DNA of 64,000 nucleotides, from the NCBI GenBank assembly GCA_016584495.1, contig WAID01000004.1, forward strand, positions 2,976,001-3,040,000, read 5' to 3'. Below are positions 33,927 to 46,700 of the stretch, in pieces (position 1 is the first letter of the stretch; every line of letters starts with the position of its first letter). Source of the DNA: Celoporthe dispersa. Taxonomy: Eukaryota > Ascomycota > Sordariomycetes > Diaporthales > Cryphonectriaceae. The notes below the pieces were generated by a model. The model ran no database searches. It saw nothing but the letters and a program-made list of their open reading frames with translations, and had not been told where the DNA came from. Both the position numbers and the translations under genes were made by a program.

Positions 33927-35302
33927 TCATCTTCTCAGCTGCTCTAACACAGCAAACCCATAATCACCACCATTCGGCATGCGCGTGACGGTGTGTATAT
34001 GAAACCGCGCAGGCTCCTTGTTCGTCAAGAACACCCCAGCGTGATGGTCAAACTCGCACACGATGACGGGGCTCTGTATGCGGTAGTAGAACGCGTCGCC
34101 GTCTCCCAACCCACCGATCCAGCAGAAATACGTGTCTCTGATGTGCCTCCTTACCTGCTCCAGCCGGTTGCGTCTCGCCGTACCTGGCAGGTACAAGTGA
34201 AACTGGCCCACGATCTCCAACAAAAGGTCGACTGTGGCGGGAGCGGCGGCGGTATTCTTATTCCCTCCGTCATCGTCGTCGTCGTTTTCGTCTAGCAGCC
34301 CAGCCAGACACACACCCTCGTACGGAACGATACGGTTGTCCTGGAAGGCGCCACACAGGTGCCTCTGGTCTGCCGGATCCCATCGCGACTCGGGAATCTC
34401 AGGCGGGCCCATGGACTTGAAGATCTCGGCTTTCTTCTGCATATACGGAGGCAGGCCGCGCATGAAGAGGAGGCCGAGGTCCTGTTCTGGCGTCATCAGT
34501 GACGTGCCTGTAAAGGGCCCGTCGTCGATGATATTTGGTTCTGCGCCTGTAAACGTGGGCGAGATGATGACTTGCGACCTGTGCGCAAAGGCGCTCAGGC
34601 AGAGGTGGTGCCCCGAGAGCATCCAGCCCCAAGGCGTATCGGGGGAAGGCTGTCCGAACAAGACAAAGTTGTAGGAATGCTGGTTGAGCACCAGGGGTAG
34701 ACGGCAGATCTCTCCGAGGAAATGGTTGACGCGCATGGCTTTCAGGGCCTTGTCGTAGCCTGCAGGCGATAGAGTGGCCTCCATAAGGGAGAGTATAGCA
34801 TCTCTGAGGGATTGATCTATCTCGTCGAGCCGGAGACCGTAGCGGAAGAGGTAGAGTTCAGGGTTGAACCAGGAGCGTCTCTCGGGCGAGTCGAGCGGGC
34901 GCATGAGCTTGCTCTGGTCGTCTTGGCTGCACCGCTGGAGAAGATGAATCGCGGCGGCAACGGCTTGTCTAATATCGAAGCCATCGTCCTCTGCATCATT
35001 ATAGAGGCCCGGGATGACCTCTCCTGTGATTTTGAGCTGTCAGGAAGTCCATCCATCGATATATGGCTCGAGACGAGGGGATAGTAAGTGACCAGACACA
35101 AACCGTCAATTGTCACTCCCCGGAATGGCTCCTGGGCTCGTTCCTTGAGCGTATCAAACTTCTTGGCTAACAAAGGTATGTTCTTGAGCAGCTTTTCCGT
35201 GTGTGTCACAGCCGTGTCTGACTCTTGCATGTTCCTGGCGGCAAGCTCCTCGAGAGAGAGCCACTTTCGGAAGTCGGACTCCAGCGGCTCATGTGAATCC
35301 AT
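33927..35302 (-). CDS. DUF3500 family protein
   Basis: Uncharacterised conserved protein of 431 aa, presumed cytosolic. Exon 1 is 35302-35104 and exon 2 35023-33927. The intron has donor GTTTGT, branch CTGAC and acceptor CACAG, and the junction gives PFRGVTIDG|EVIPGLYND, as the family has. Recognisable blocks are ERRSWFNPELYLFRYGLRL, NQHSYNFVLFGQP, WGWMLSGHHLCLSAF and SPVIVCEFDHHAGVFL. The C-terminus HIHTVTRMPNGGDYG is typical too. Bacterial and fungal members share this layout; no reaction is established to my knowledge. An acidic run of Asp residues around 270 is specific to this copy. No signal peptide is visible. Confidence 0.88.
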
Positions 35303-35738
35303 TCTTTCGGGTCTGTGAACTTATACATGTATACATACACGACCAGGCTTGTTATAGCTAAAAGATGATAAGCAGTTACTATGGATAGCGAGAGTGTGTA
35401 GTACACTAAACAATTACTGGGAAGCGTTACTCAATTAATACAATAAAAGATCACGAGCGGGTGAAGAGCCGGAATTTCCGGATTCTCGTTCAGGCGACAG
35501 CCGAATCGAACAGCCGGTCCACCTTCAGCTAAGACAGACAGACAAGACGCGGGGGAAAAAAGCTCTCTACGGCATAGTCGTAATACTCCGGGCCCGGTAT
35601 TGGGTCTAAGATGCCGTCGTCCATCTTCGTCTTGTTAGAGTATAATACCAGCATGTTATCTTGTGACCATAATAATGAGGCTCGACAGACAGATCGAGGC
35701 AGCCGCCGGCTGAGAGAAAGGAAACAGGGCTTGAAATC
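35303..35738. other. Divergent promoter region
   Basis: Separates the DUF3500 gene (-) from the metallo-hydrolase gene (+); likely holds both promoters. No gene-like frame. Confidence 0.6.
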
Positions 35739-37099
35739 ATGGCGACCAGCTTGGGAAGAGATGCCACGATCGAGTGGTTTGGTACGTGTAGAACCTGCTT
35801 TCTAATCCACTCACATCCGTGTTTTTTTCTTCTTTTTCTTTCCAAGTTTTATGTAACAATGGGCTCTCACTGCTGACGACAACAACACCAGGCGCAACGA
35901 CCTTCCGGCTCAAGGTGAAAGGCCTGACCATCTTCCTCGACACCTGGCTTGAGCGGCCTTCATCTATACCGACATACCTCCAGATCGATGACGTCCGGGA
36001 ATGTGATTACATCTTTATCAGTCATGCTCACTTTGACCAGTGAGTGTAATAATAACAATTCAACCTCACGTACTTGACCAGTCCTTGTTCGCTCTTCACA
36101 CTCCGCACACACGCAACTCGTCTCACTCACCGCACATTCGTTCTCACGCCCACTATTAACAAAATGCACTGTCACAGCCTTCCCGGCGCCGACCGTCTCG
36201 CCAAGGCCACAGGCGCCATCATCATCGCCAACGGCGAGGCCATCAACGTGATGCGCACAGCCGGCGTGCCTGAGACCCAGCTCCAACCCGTCGCAGGAGG
36301 CGAGCGCATCCCGCTCTTCACCAAGGCCCAGCGAGACGAGGCCGTCGCCAGACACAAGGCCGACCAGGCCGCAGGCAAACCTCCTCCGCCTGGTCCCAGA
36401 CTCCCGCCCACTCCTCACCACTCCTCGGCGGTGGTCGATGTCCACGTCTGGCCGGCGCTGCACTGCATGCTCCCTCCAGGTGACCACGCCGCGCTGCCCG
36501 AGGTCATGGACACGGGTACCGTGTACACTGGGGACGGAGGAAATCCCTATGCGTGCACCATCGACATCACGCGCAACATGACGTACGGCTTTGGCGGCCT
36601 GATGAAGATCCCCACCGAGGAGCTGCCTTCGCATCTGCCCGAGGACTTTCAGACTTTCCTGCCGTACATGAACGACCGCGAGAGGAACAGGTATTCCTTC
36701 TACGACGGGGGCCAGCTGCTGTTCAATTTTCTGCTGGACAAGGAGGAGGAGGTGGAGGGCGGCGGTGCTGGGCCTAAGACACTGCTCTGGCACGGGCACC
36801 TGGGCTGCTACGACGGCGTCATGAAGGCCATCGAGCCCAAGCCTGACGTGGCGATCCTGGCCATCGCAGGCAGGGCGAACCTGAACGGGCGGCCGTTTGA
36901 CGGGTCGGCGGCTGAGTTTGCGACCAGGCAGCTGCGGTGGCTTGGGGAGCCAGAGAAGGTCATCTGGTGTTTGCATGATGAGGCGCCCATTGTTCCCAAG
37001 AGGATCGACACGAGGGCTGCGACGGAACTGGTGCACAGAGAGACGAAGTCCAGAGTGGTGGACTTGGAACATGTCAAGGTTTACAAGGTCTTTCAGTAA
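35739..37099 (+). CDS. Metallo-beta-lactamase-fold hydrolase
   Basis: Predicted metal-dependent hydrolase of 370 aa from exons 35739-35781, 35892-36039 and 36178-37099. Joining the last two exons completes the metal-binding motif HAHFDH (residues 59-64) followed by LPGADRLAKATGA, which confirms the splice. Other family features are EWFG-ATTFRLKVKGLTIFLDTW near the start, a HVWPALHCML segment, and WHGHLGCYDGVMKAIEPKPDVAILAIAGRANLNGRP in the second half. The substrate is unknown; relatives include UlaG/NAPE-PLD-like phosphodiesterases and lactonases. The middle has a Pro-rich loop (PPPPGPRLPPTP). A plus-strand 370-codon frame antisense to this gene is only a shadow. A small hairpin (CGATAAA-TTGAGG-TTTATCG) follows at about 37218-37237. 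Confidence 0.88.
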
Positions 37100-38125
37100 A
37101 CGGAATGCGAGGAGACAACTACTTAGAGACTCTACCCTCCTTGTTTTTTCTTTCTTTCTTTCTTTTTCTCTTCCGGTCCAAGTGGAGGTCCAACTTCTAT
37201 ATTAGTAGAATGATAAACGATAAATTGAGGTTTATCGCTCCAAAGAAAGAACACACTAATACTTGGATCTGCCGCCGTCTGTGAAATGCTTGCAGCAGCT
37301 CAGTTGTTGCATGTTCCTTGTGCGGCGACACCGCAACTCGAACGATGTGTCTTGAAAATACTGAGACTAGAGCTCGAACCTAGGAATTTTCAGGCCTCTT
37401 ACCATAACTCAGAAAATATCATAAACTTAAGTAGAAAAGTAGCAGCGCTCTGCAAATAATTACCCTCTCACAGACCATGACAGTCCAGGCAGTTGTCCAC
37501 AGGCAGAAGACTGCCACGCCCACAGGCCCCGTTCCTCAAGGAGCCACAGATTCTGAGCACGGCAAAGGCGGCCGAGGGGGCCCTGCAGGAGGCTGCAGCT
37601 GGAGAGGACGAGTGATGACGTGGCCATGGCAAAGCTGGGAAGCCAGGGCGCTTCGTGACAGGATGGAAGAGCAGCTGGAAGAGATGAGGTCGGTAGTGGC
37701 GAGGTTGCGAGAAAAGGAAGGGGGAGAGGAGGCTGAGCTGTGATGGTGGAGGGACGAGACGGAGAAGAGAATAGCAGCCTGCTCCAGCGTTTGCACTCAG
37801 CACCTAACTTTTCAAAGATGTCTTATCGGGCGGCAATGCCGCTACATATCACATACACACACACACACACACACACACGCGCGGCCGGAGATACATAAGT
37901 TTGAAAGTTGAAATGTTCATCTTCCGTCGCTGACCGCTGCTGCTACGAGGCCATCTCCCGGATTGATTTCCAATGCCTCTCCAGAGACCCAGCATCCCTC
38001 CGCGGGCCAAGGTGTGCGAGCTCGTACTATGCAAACCACTTCCCCTCTCAGAAGCCCCAAAGCTGATTCTCCCCTCCCCGAGGACTTAAAGTCATGGGTT
38101 CTACGAATCCTCGCATCTCCACACC
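37100..38125. other. Convergent intergenic spacer
   Basis: Shared 3' flank of the metallo-hydrolase (+) and the sirtuin gene (-). It contains a pyrimidine run, a tRNA-like T-arm on the minus strand near 37370-37390 without a full cloverleaf, and a CA microsatellite at 37855-37878. No gene supported. Confidence 0.55.
37855..37878. repeat. (CA)n microsatellite
   Basis: About 12 CA units, 250 nt beyond the sirtuin stop codon. Confidence 0.92.
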
Positions 38126-41100
38126 TCAGACCCGTGTGGACCGTCTGTTGTCGTAGATGAACATCTGGCTCAGCGTCGCCGCAGCCTCGCTCTCCCGCCG
38201 CAGCTGGAGATCGAGACTATCATCAGGGACAGGCACGACTGGCATTGGTGGCGATAGGCCCGGCATGACCGCATAGCCAACAGGAAGCGGGCGGGCTTCC
38301 ACCAGTTGTGGCTGCTGGCCTGGACTCAACATAGGTCGGCCTAGTGTGTGGTCGGATGCTGGCTGACCTGGTGGACCGTTCTGCGGCATTGCTGTGAAGT
38401 CGAGACACCGGCGTGGGGGCGAAAGCTGTCTTGGCGGCACCTCTCCATACCCAAAGGCACGTTCGCGCCGGTGGTTTGGCGAGAGTATGGGCGACATGTC
38501 GGGTGACATATTAGGCGGCGGCCCTGGTGATACGATTGGCTCCAGGTAGCTGGGAGGGGTGGCTGTGCTTGGGCTGTGAAAGTGACCTTGGCCTAGAGTC
38601 AAGCGCAGGAACGAGTCCCTGCGCTCTAGGTGGGTAACCCGCAGAGGTGCCAATGTGATGGTCTCCTGTGGTGTCTGGGGTTGTGAGCGATCCGCCGTCA
38701 TGGGCATCGGCTGAGGAGGAATGGAAGGTGGTGGGAGTATGCCCTGCTGGGTCACGTGTAGGTCCATACTGCCGTGGGCTTCTTGCACATTCTGCAGTTG
38801 TGCAGGCTCCTCTGGCGGAGAAAGAGCTTTTGCCTTCTTCGCCTGCTGTGGCAAGGACCTAGCCTTGGCTTTTGTGTTGCCAGCGGAGGTGTCGCATCGT
38901 GAAGGTGGGTCAGAGGGAGGTTTTGCCTCCCCGAAAATCGCCTTAGGCTTCCTAAACCTAGGGTTGGACTTGACCGCGTCCACGATCGAGTTGCCCTCGC
39001 CGGTAATACTGTCAGGGACAGGTTCCTCCGAGAGATCTGTATGTCTCTGTGGGGGTGATGTCTCGGCAGCCTCCTCCTTGACAAATGATGAACGGACTGC
39101 CTGTTCTGAATGACCTTGGGGCGGCGGAAATCGAGCTTGAATGATCTTGAGCGGCGCCAAAGAGAGAGATTTGTCGCGTCGGCAGTCTTGGGCTTTTGTG
39201 CCAGCCTTACCTTTGGCGTGCTTGCGGGACGTTTTGGGTTGCTCTGCTGTGGATTTCGTTGTGGCGCCATCATCAAGAAGCCCAAGCCTGCTCTTCGTGT
39301 TCTTAGTACGAGGGCCACGCCGAGTCTTGACAGGCCCAGCTGATGATGCTGCGGCTGGCTTTGTTGGGGCGCCTTCCGCCAGCAGAGGTGCCGTCGTCGA
39401 AGCGGGCACGATCTTTAACGGAGGTGGACGAGAAAGCGGCTGCACCTCACGGCCGCTTATCTTGGCCAAATCCGCCATGATCTTGAACGTCCAGTAGACT
39501 GCGTTTTGTTTGCAGTCTCGGACAGCCGCTGGCCGTTTTGGCGCGGTCTTGCCGTTTTCCGGCGGCTCCTCCTTTTGAGCTTCTCTGGCTTCTCCAGTTT
39601 TACCGCCTTGTTCGACTTCTTGCTCTTCTGCGACGCCTCCAGAGTCGCAGCTGGCTTCATCTCCGTGCTCTCGGGGTCCTCGGTTTTCCTTGGCCGTTTG
39701 CTGTCCTTCTTTTCGATTTCATCCTTCGCAGGGCGACGCCTCTTGGCGCCTTTGGGCTCCTCCTCGACGGATCCAGGAGGCAGCCACATGATAGGCTTCT
39801 TCTCTTTCAGGTCCTGAACCCAAGCATCGCAGTCCATCTCAATCCAAAAATCGAAGACGTCAGCCCAGACGCTGTCGGCTGGTTTCGTGTAGTTGACAAA
39901 AATGACCTTGCCGTCCTTTCTATTATGCACGGTCTTTGCAAATTCTCTGACGACAGTCTTCAGGCCGTGGACCTTCAGGCTCGTCCCCATGACGATGAGC
40001 ATGTCGGGCGCTAACGAGATATCGTGTTGTATAATGGTCGAGATCCGCTGGGACTCCGGGTGCTCTTCACCGTAGAGAACAATGTCAGGCCGCAGCTTTC
40101 CGACACCGAGCGCACGTTTCCCACGCTCCTGTCTGGCAACGGTCGCGTCTTCACATCGAGGACAAGGTGGTTGTTGACCCGACATTGTCTGCAGCTCCCG
40201 ATCGCCCTCGTCCCAGTCGGCAACACACCCGCACTGAAAGCAGCGCAGAGCGCGGAGCGAACCGTGGAGGAAGACGCACTCTACGCCTTTATTATGTTCT
40301 GGGGTCGAGGGGCCAGAGTCCGTCTTTGCGGGAGCCTTACCAGGAGGTGGTTTATTTGAGTTTGTGTCATCTGGCTGTGAGCTGGCTGCAGTGCCGTCTT
40401 GGTCACGCTCTCCGCCGGGCTGGGAGTCGCACTGGCGGTCTGGCTCATCTTTGACTTCCGATACTCCTTCGTCGCTGCCGCTCGATTGTTGATGACCGCC
40501 GTCAACCTCTTCCACGGGGACCGACAGAACTCCTTGACTTTCTGCGGTGCAGGGCCCTCGAGGGGAGGACACTCCATTTACAGCATGTTGCTGCAGATCG
40601 CGCCCGGCGGCGGAACAAGAGACTTCTGGCACGAGTGCAGGCTGATTGTTGCTGTTGTTCGCGGCATTCCGTGCGATGACAGACCCGGCTAGAGCTCTTG
40701 AGACCCGAGTTGAGAAACGACCTCGGCTGCCGGGACCAAGAAGAAGACGCGTCGAGAGACCGACCTTGTCTTCGAGAAGATCAATGTTCTGTGTGTAGCA
40801 GCGGACCATCTTCCCAGCTTTGGAGAGGTGGTTGATGAAGTGGTGACAGCCGGTTGGAGAGGCGTCGCGAGATTTCTGGCGTAGGTTGGTGGCGAAGGTG
40901 TAAAATACTGAGGTTTTTAGAGGATCTGACCAGATGGAGGCATCGAAGAGCTCGCGGCCTTTGAGGGTCGACAGAGAGCGCCTGAGGGTCGAAGACCGAT
41001 TAAAATGTTCCTGCGATGAACACTGCTGACTATCGTCCTCTTTATCTTCTGCCTCGCCGCCCTCGTCTTCATCGGAGACCGGTGAACTAGGCCTGCTGCT

Positions 41101-42132
41101 AGAAGGAGCCTGCTCGGTAGACCGCTCGTCAAAAACGTCAGACAGATGGGATGGGGGCGAGGACAGAGGAGAACTGGAGCTCGTCTGTGGTGTGGACTTT
41201 GATCCTGGGGGTTTCGGGGTGGAAGGATCTGAAGACAGAACAGCCACACGGTCTGCTTGACTTGGCCTGGGGGGAGCCTCCCGATCTGGCGGCTTTAATG
41301 TAGGTATCGTTGCTTTTCTTGTCTGCGCGCGTGCCTGCGCCTGTGCAGCTGTAGAGCTATGCCTGGAAGACTGCCGAGATGACGCGCTCTGAAGTGCGGC
41401 TGGTTCGCCAGGATGTGTCTCGTCCTTCTGCGGCTTGCCCTGTTGGGGCTCATTTGGGCGATCAGAAGGAGGACGTTCCCCCTCAGGATGGTCACTTCTG
41501 CCCCCATCCTCGTCAGGAAAGACGATATGGCCAGCCAGAATCGACTGTTCAGACAACAGCACCACTTCCTCTTCGCTCGGGTCTTGTGGCGCATCACACT
41601 CATCGCCAGTTCTAGCCTGGGTCTCCGCGTCCACGTCGGACCGACTTGTGCCATCGCCGTTGCTCTCGTCCAGTCTGGGGTGTTCGTCGTCAGAGCCCGC
41701 TGTCTTTGTGTCGTCGCAGCTGGTCGAGAAAGCTGGAACCCTGCCCGGGATCGCGGGAACCACCTCGATGCTGTCTTCTATTGGCGGCGATGTCTTCCTG
41801 CGTTTCCGAGGCCGCTCATCGGATCCGCTGTCGTCAGACTGACTCCCAGATGCCTGCGGTTTGGCCGCGCCTAGTTTTTTCTGCAGCATCGAACTGGCTC
41901 TGAATCATGGAATACAACCCGTTCTCCGATCGAAAGTCCTACACGATACGTGTCAGCAGGATACGAACCCTGGAAACTGTGAGAGGAGGTGGATGAGGGT
42001 ACGGACAGGAATCCCAGAGTTCGTACTGATGCCAGCTCCTGTGATAACCACAACCTTCTTCGCCTTCCATAATGCGTCGGCTATATTCTGGAGGTGGTCT
42101 GAAGACCCGGCTGGAACACGAAGCGTGGGCAT
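38126..42132 (-). CDS. Sirtuin histone deacetylase of Hst3/Hst4 type, with two compensating frame changes
   Basis: NAD-dependent deacetylase, expected to act in the nucleus on histone H3 K56. Exon 1 is 42132-42007, encoding MPTLRVPAGS...TGAGISTNSGIP. The intron 42006-41939 (branch CTGAC) joins this to DFRSENGLYS, completing the NAD-binding GAG...GIPDFR motif. Then come a long acidic/Ser-rich insert, LFDASIWSDP, RCYTQNIDLLEDKVGL, LHGSL with the catalytic His, zinc cysteines CFQCGC...CPRC, LRPDIVLYGEEHP and GTSLKVHG. After the lysine-rich tail the frame returns to that of exon 1 (KQNAVYWTFKIMADLAKISG) and runs a further 450 residues of Pro/Ser-rich sequence to 38126. The middle lies in the +1 frame: one apparent extra A in an A6 run near 41876 and one missing base between about 39540 and 39718. 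With both corrected, the length is 1312 aa. Confidence 0.85.
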
Positions 42133-43775
42133 CTTGGGCGGGAGATCTGGCTGATCAAGACAAGCCCTGACGCGAGATCCGTGGGCCCCAACGGCCGATG
42201 GCCTTCGACACCAACTTCACTCGAGGTCGTGCCACACCAGAAGCACTTCTTGGCCGAGTGGCAAGCTCAAGGCTGTACACCTAATTCCATCGAACCATTC
42301 GAGAAGCTGATGTTGTGAGTGTATAAGGTCGTGCCATTCGCGTCTTGGAGAGTCTGTGGACGGAGGTGAGGCGCAGAGAGGAGGCGGGTAATGAGTGTCT
42401 ATATGCGGATTGGAAGTTTTGTCAAGTCGAAAAGCATCTGGAAGTGATCAATTCTGTCGAGAGCTGGCGCGATATCGGCCGGTATGGTCGTGCTCGCGTC
42501 ACGCATTCAAGGCGCGTGGTCGGGCAGCGGGAGTGCTCAAGTGTGTTTTTCCTCAGCAAGACGCCACGAGCAAATGAATTGAGAAAACACCAGCAGGTTA
42601 TCAAGCGGTCCTGAAGACAGGGTCGGTGTGCAGCCTGGAGATCCTGAAGGCGAGGCTCGTCGTTTCGCGAAGCCGTCCGTGTCCAGCGCCGCGGGTCCCA
42701 AGACAGAGCAGCTGGCGGCGGGGGGCTTCCTCGCTGAGCACGGACGATGGTTCTAGGGACCCTCGTGGACTCTTGTCTGGGAGAGACAGTATAGAGAGCC
42801 TCACTTGGTAGGTGACGTCCCTCTGAGGGAGTGTTGAAGAAGAAGCCGGTCCGTGATGTCGTAGATCTTCGGCCGTAGACGCGTTGCACCGGGACAGACA
42901 GGGGTTGGGGGAGTCGAGGTTCAAGGGTACCGAGGACTGCTCTTATAACGCCCTCGGAGGCGTCTGTGTGGGCGAGATCTAGTGGAGCATCGCGTCGTAG
43001 GTCTTGGTGGGGTTCGGTTCGACTGTTCATGGAGAGATTGGGGTGTTGTCGTGACGGTTGGTCGTAGTGTCGAGGTCGTGCAAGCCTCGAGATGCTGTTC
43101 AACCAGCGGTAACTGTGCCCCCCCCCCCTCCGAGAGGCGCGAGATGCCACCCAAAAACAACTCCGCACGGGCCAGGGTGAGGATACTGTATATGGCGTGG
43201 TACCATCCCCACAGCGCGCTAGTGTACCCCCCACGTCCCCCCTGTTCTAGAAGATCCCCACCATCTGTTCAGAGGCTCTGAGACGCCTACACAGGCCCGA
43301 CTCGCAGGCTGGCAGGCTCACCATAGGCCCAGACACACCAAAGCCCAGGATGCCCTGAGAAACCAAGACAAGATCGGATCTAGCCGGTGGGACGGCCAGA
43401 ACAGATGGAACTATCTCAAGGGAGGGTCCTCCTACTATGTACTATAAGTAGTATATCCCATGTTGAAATATACTAAATCTCGAAAGGAATCACATGTGCA
43501 GCTCGACTACAGAGAGAGAGGCCACCAGGCACGGCTCCTGAGCTGGACCTCGACATGCGACCCCGCCAGCTGTCTTACAGGAGGAGCATGAGGTACATGC
43601 CTGGAATGGGTTAGCCCCTCCCGCAGAGATAACGCCGGCATGCTGTGCGGTGAGTCACCCTGGGGAAGCTGCTGCTCTCTTTCTTCTCATGATCCATTGG
43701 TATATGCATTCCTCAGGTGGCTAGGCCTCGAGACTGTCCCAGAAATGACCTACTTACCTACTTACAACACTAAGG
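42133..43775. other. Divergent promoter region of sirtuin and ABC transporter genes
   Basis: No convincing gene. A 270-codon minus frame (43234-42422) is Arg/Ser/Pro-rich with overlapping open frames and no recognisable domain. A short C run is near 43115-43127. Confidence 0.5.
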
Positions 43776-46700
43776 ATGGCCACCGCATCCTCGGGCCATT
43801 GGCTTACCAAGACATTGTTCTGGACCAAAAAGCAACATGATGGTCCGGTAGCTGTCGACCCGCTGCTCTACTACGTCTCACCCTTGCAGCTATGGCTGGG
43901 AAGGCTGGTCTCCGCCGTCAACAAGACGGGGACCATGGAGAATGATTGGCTGCCTGTCTTTACGAAGGCGAGTGCGCAACTGCGGCTGGCCTTCGCCAAG
44001 ATCCGGTCCGAGCACGGGGCCAAAGCAGCTTTCTTCTTTCAGTGGGAGACTGGCGGAATGCTCTTGCTGGGTGTGGCCCTGGAGGTAAGCGGCTGAGACC
44101 AGAACCTATCCTGTGCAGCCCAGGCGTGAGGTCCTTGCTAACCAGCCGTCTGCAGCTGATATACTCGGTGGCCTCGGTCAGCGCTCCTCTGCTCTTGCGA
44201 CTGCTGCTCCTCGACACCAACAACACGACGTTGGCCTGGCTGCTGGTGGGCGCCAACGTCATGGCTACGCTGGCAGGCAGGGCCAAGAACCAGGTGGTCC
44301 GAACGCAGAGCACATGGGTTGAGGTCATGCTCCGCACCGCCATCTTCGAGAAGAGCCTGCGCCTGTCCCCGGCAGCCAGGAGGGCACACCCGCCAGCACA
44401 GATCATCAACATGAGTGCCGTGGATGTGGACTTTCTGTCTACATACGTCCTGAAGATTCACGACATCTGGGTCGCGCCGCTCCAGATCATAGCCATCGCT
44501 GTGTTGGCAGCCGACATCCTCGGCCCGGCCGCGTTCATCGGCTTCCTGTTGCTCCTGATCATGTTCCTCGGCCAGAGCATGGCCAGCCAGATCACCCGCG
44601 GGGCCGTGGTCAAGTATGTTCACCTCAACGATCAGCGCCTGGGCCCCCTGCGCGAGCTCCTCAACAACGTGAAGAGCGTCAAGGCTGCGGCCTATGAGTT
44701 CCTGTTCCGGGACCGCGTGTCCAGGGTCAGGAACGAGCAGCTCAAGGCCCTCTGGGTCTTTCTCTCCATGGCTTTCTGTCTTTTTTCTGCAATCAACGAG
44801 AGCATCCCGAGCTTCACCGCCGCCGCCGCCTTTCTTTTCTACTATCTGACCGGGCATGAGCTGACCGCAGCTGTGGTCTTCCCGGCACTGGCATACTTCA
44901 ACCTCCTCGGGCAGCCGGTCTTCTTCGCCAGCCTGGCCGTGACCAGACAGGCTGCCGTCCTGCCGTCCTTCAAGCGCGTCAGGACCCTGATGGCCGCAGA
45001 GGAATCAGACCCGGTCGCACAGTCCTCCTCGATGAGCAGCCCTGAAGCAGCGATCGAGTTTGAAAAGGCAGCCTTCGCCTACGCATCCTACGATGATGCT
45101 CACGCCGACAGCCAGAGGCTCGAGGTCGGCGACCTTGTCCTGCCGCGTAACAAGCTGACCGCGGTCATCGGGCCCACGGGTAGTGGCAAGTCTAGCCTCC
45201 TCCAGGCCATCCTCGGGGAGATGGCACTCGATGGCTCGGTCAGGATACATGGATCCCTCGCATATGTTGCTCAGGACCCGTGGATCATGTCTGGGACGCT
45301 GCGGGACAACATTGTCTTCATGGGTACGTTCGACCAGGCACGATATCAAGAAGTGGTCAGTCAGTGCTGCCTGGACGAAGACTTTCGGTCCTTTCCGGGA
45401 GCCGACCAGTTCGCTGTGGGAGAGTCAGGGAATAACCTCAGCGGGGGCCAGCGAGCCAGGATTGCGCTGGCTAGAGCACTGTACTCGCAGCCGCAGGTCC
45501 TGCTTCTAGATGATCCACTGTCTGCAGTCGACGGGAGGGTGAGACATATGCTCTTCCGGACGATTAGAGCCCTTGACATCACTGTGATCTTGGTGACACT
45601 ACACACATCCTTTGTCCCACAGGCTGATCATGTTGTCATGATCGAAAGAGGCCGGGTCGTGGCGTCTGGCAAGGACCTGCTGGCCACTCCCGGCATCCAC
45701 GACGCAGTCATTCACGAGGACTGGCTTCACGAGCCACGTGATACGGACAACGACGACCAGGCAGACCATTCATCATCCCAAAAAAGAAAGGACCCCGACG
45801 GATTAACCAATGTAGACGCGGGGGGCGGTGCGGCCGCGGCACTCGAGCTGGTCGAGGAGGAAGAGCGGGCCCGGGGAGCCGTCAAGTCGGATGTCCTGAG
45901 CTTCTACGCACTGAACGCTGGCGGGATCATTCAGGTCATCAAGCTGGCCTGCCTGACAATCTGCCTGACCGTATCCAAGGTGATGAGCAGTTACTGGTTT
46001 GTGTGGTGGATTGACGACCAGCTCGGGCTTACACAGGACCAGTACCTGGGTGGATATCTAGGCCTTACCGTGGCAACGTGTGTCTTCATATGTGAGTCGA
46101 TCCGATCCACCTGTGCAGCGCGTCTGTTCCGGCCAACTGACCTGCGCTGTAGCTCTCCTCTCGATCTTCCTCATCCGCTGCACCATGAGAGCCAGCAGAG
46201 AAATCCACGCCAGCATCATCGACAATCTTCTCGCTGCGCCCATCTCCTATTTCCAGCGTCAGCCGACCGGGCGGATCCTGAACCGGCTCTCGTCGGACGT
46301 CGAGGCTCTGGACACCAAGATCATCAATGCCGTAGACGCCGTCGCTGGGACCGCTACCAGACTTGTCGCTTCTCTCTGCCTGATCGCCCTCTCGTCGCCC
46401 ATTGTCGTGGCGGCCATCGTTCCTTACCTCCTCATGACCACGTTCTACCAGTCGCGCTTCAGGGTCGCCTCCAGAGAGATCCAGCGTTCCTCGTCGATCC
46501 TCCAGTCGCCCGTCACCGCTATCGTATCCGAGGCCCTCAATGCGCCCGAATCCATCAAAGCCTACGGTGCCATCATGTTCATGGTGTCGAAGCATGGCGC
46601 CGCTCTCGACCGTCTCATGTCCGCCAAGATTGTGCGCAAGTCCCTTGACACGTGGATCACGCTTCGGGCTGAGCTGGCCGCCAATATCCTGCTGCTCGTG

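Noticed and set aside
35960..37072. 370-codon minus-strand frame
   Set aside because: Antisense to the metallo-hydrolase exons and spans their intron; no recognisable domain.
37218..37237. Seven-bp hairpin after the metallo-hydrolase gene
   Set aside because: Too small and AT-rich to claim function; fungal pol II genes do not use such terminators.
37362..37425. Minus-strand tRNA-like piece with a good T-arm (CTAGG-TTCGAGC-TCTAG)
   Set aside because: Acceptor stem is out of register and D-arm and anticodon arm are incomplete; at best a degenerate tRNA or SINE fragment.
41940..41965. Minus-strand T-arm-like GGGTTCGTATCC
   Set aside because: Inside the sirtuin intron, wrong base at the conserved A58 position, no cloverleaf.
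42422..43234. 270-codon minus-strand frame
   Set aside because: Arg/Pro/Ser-rich, overlapped by open frames on both strands, no motif; cannot be supported as a gene.
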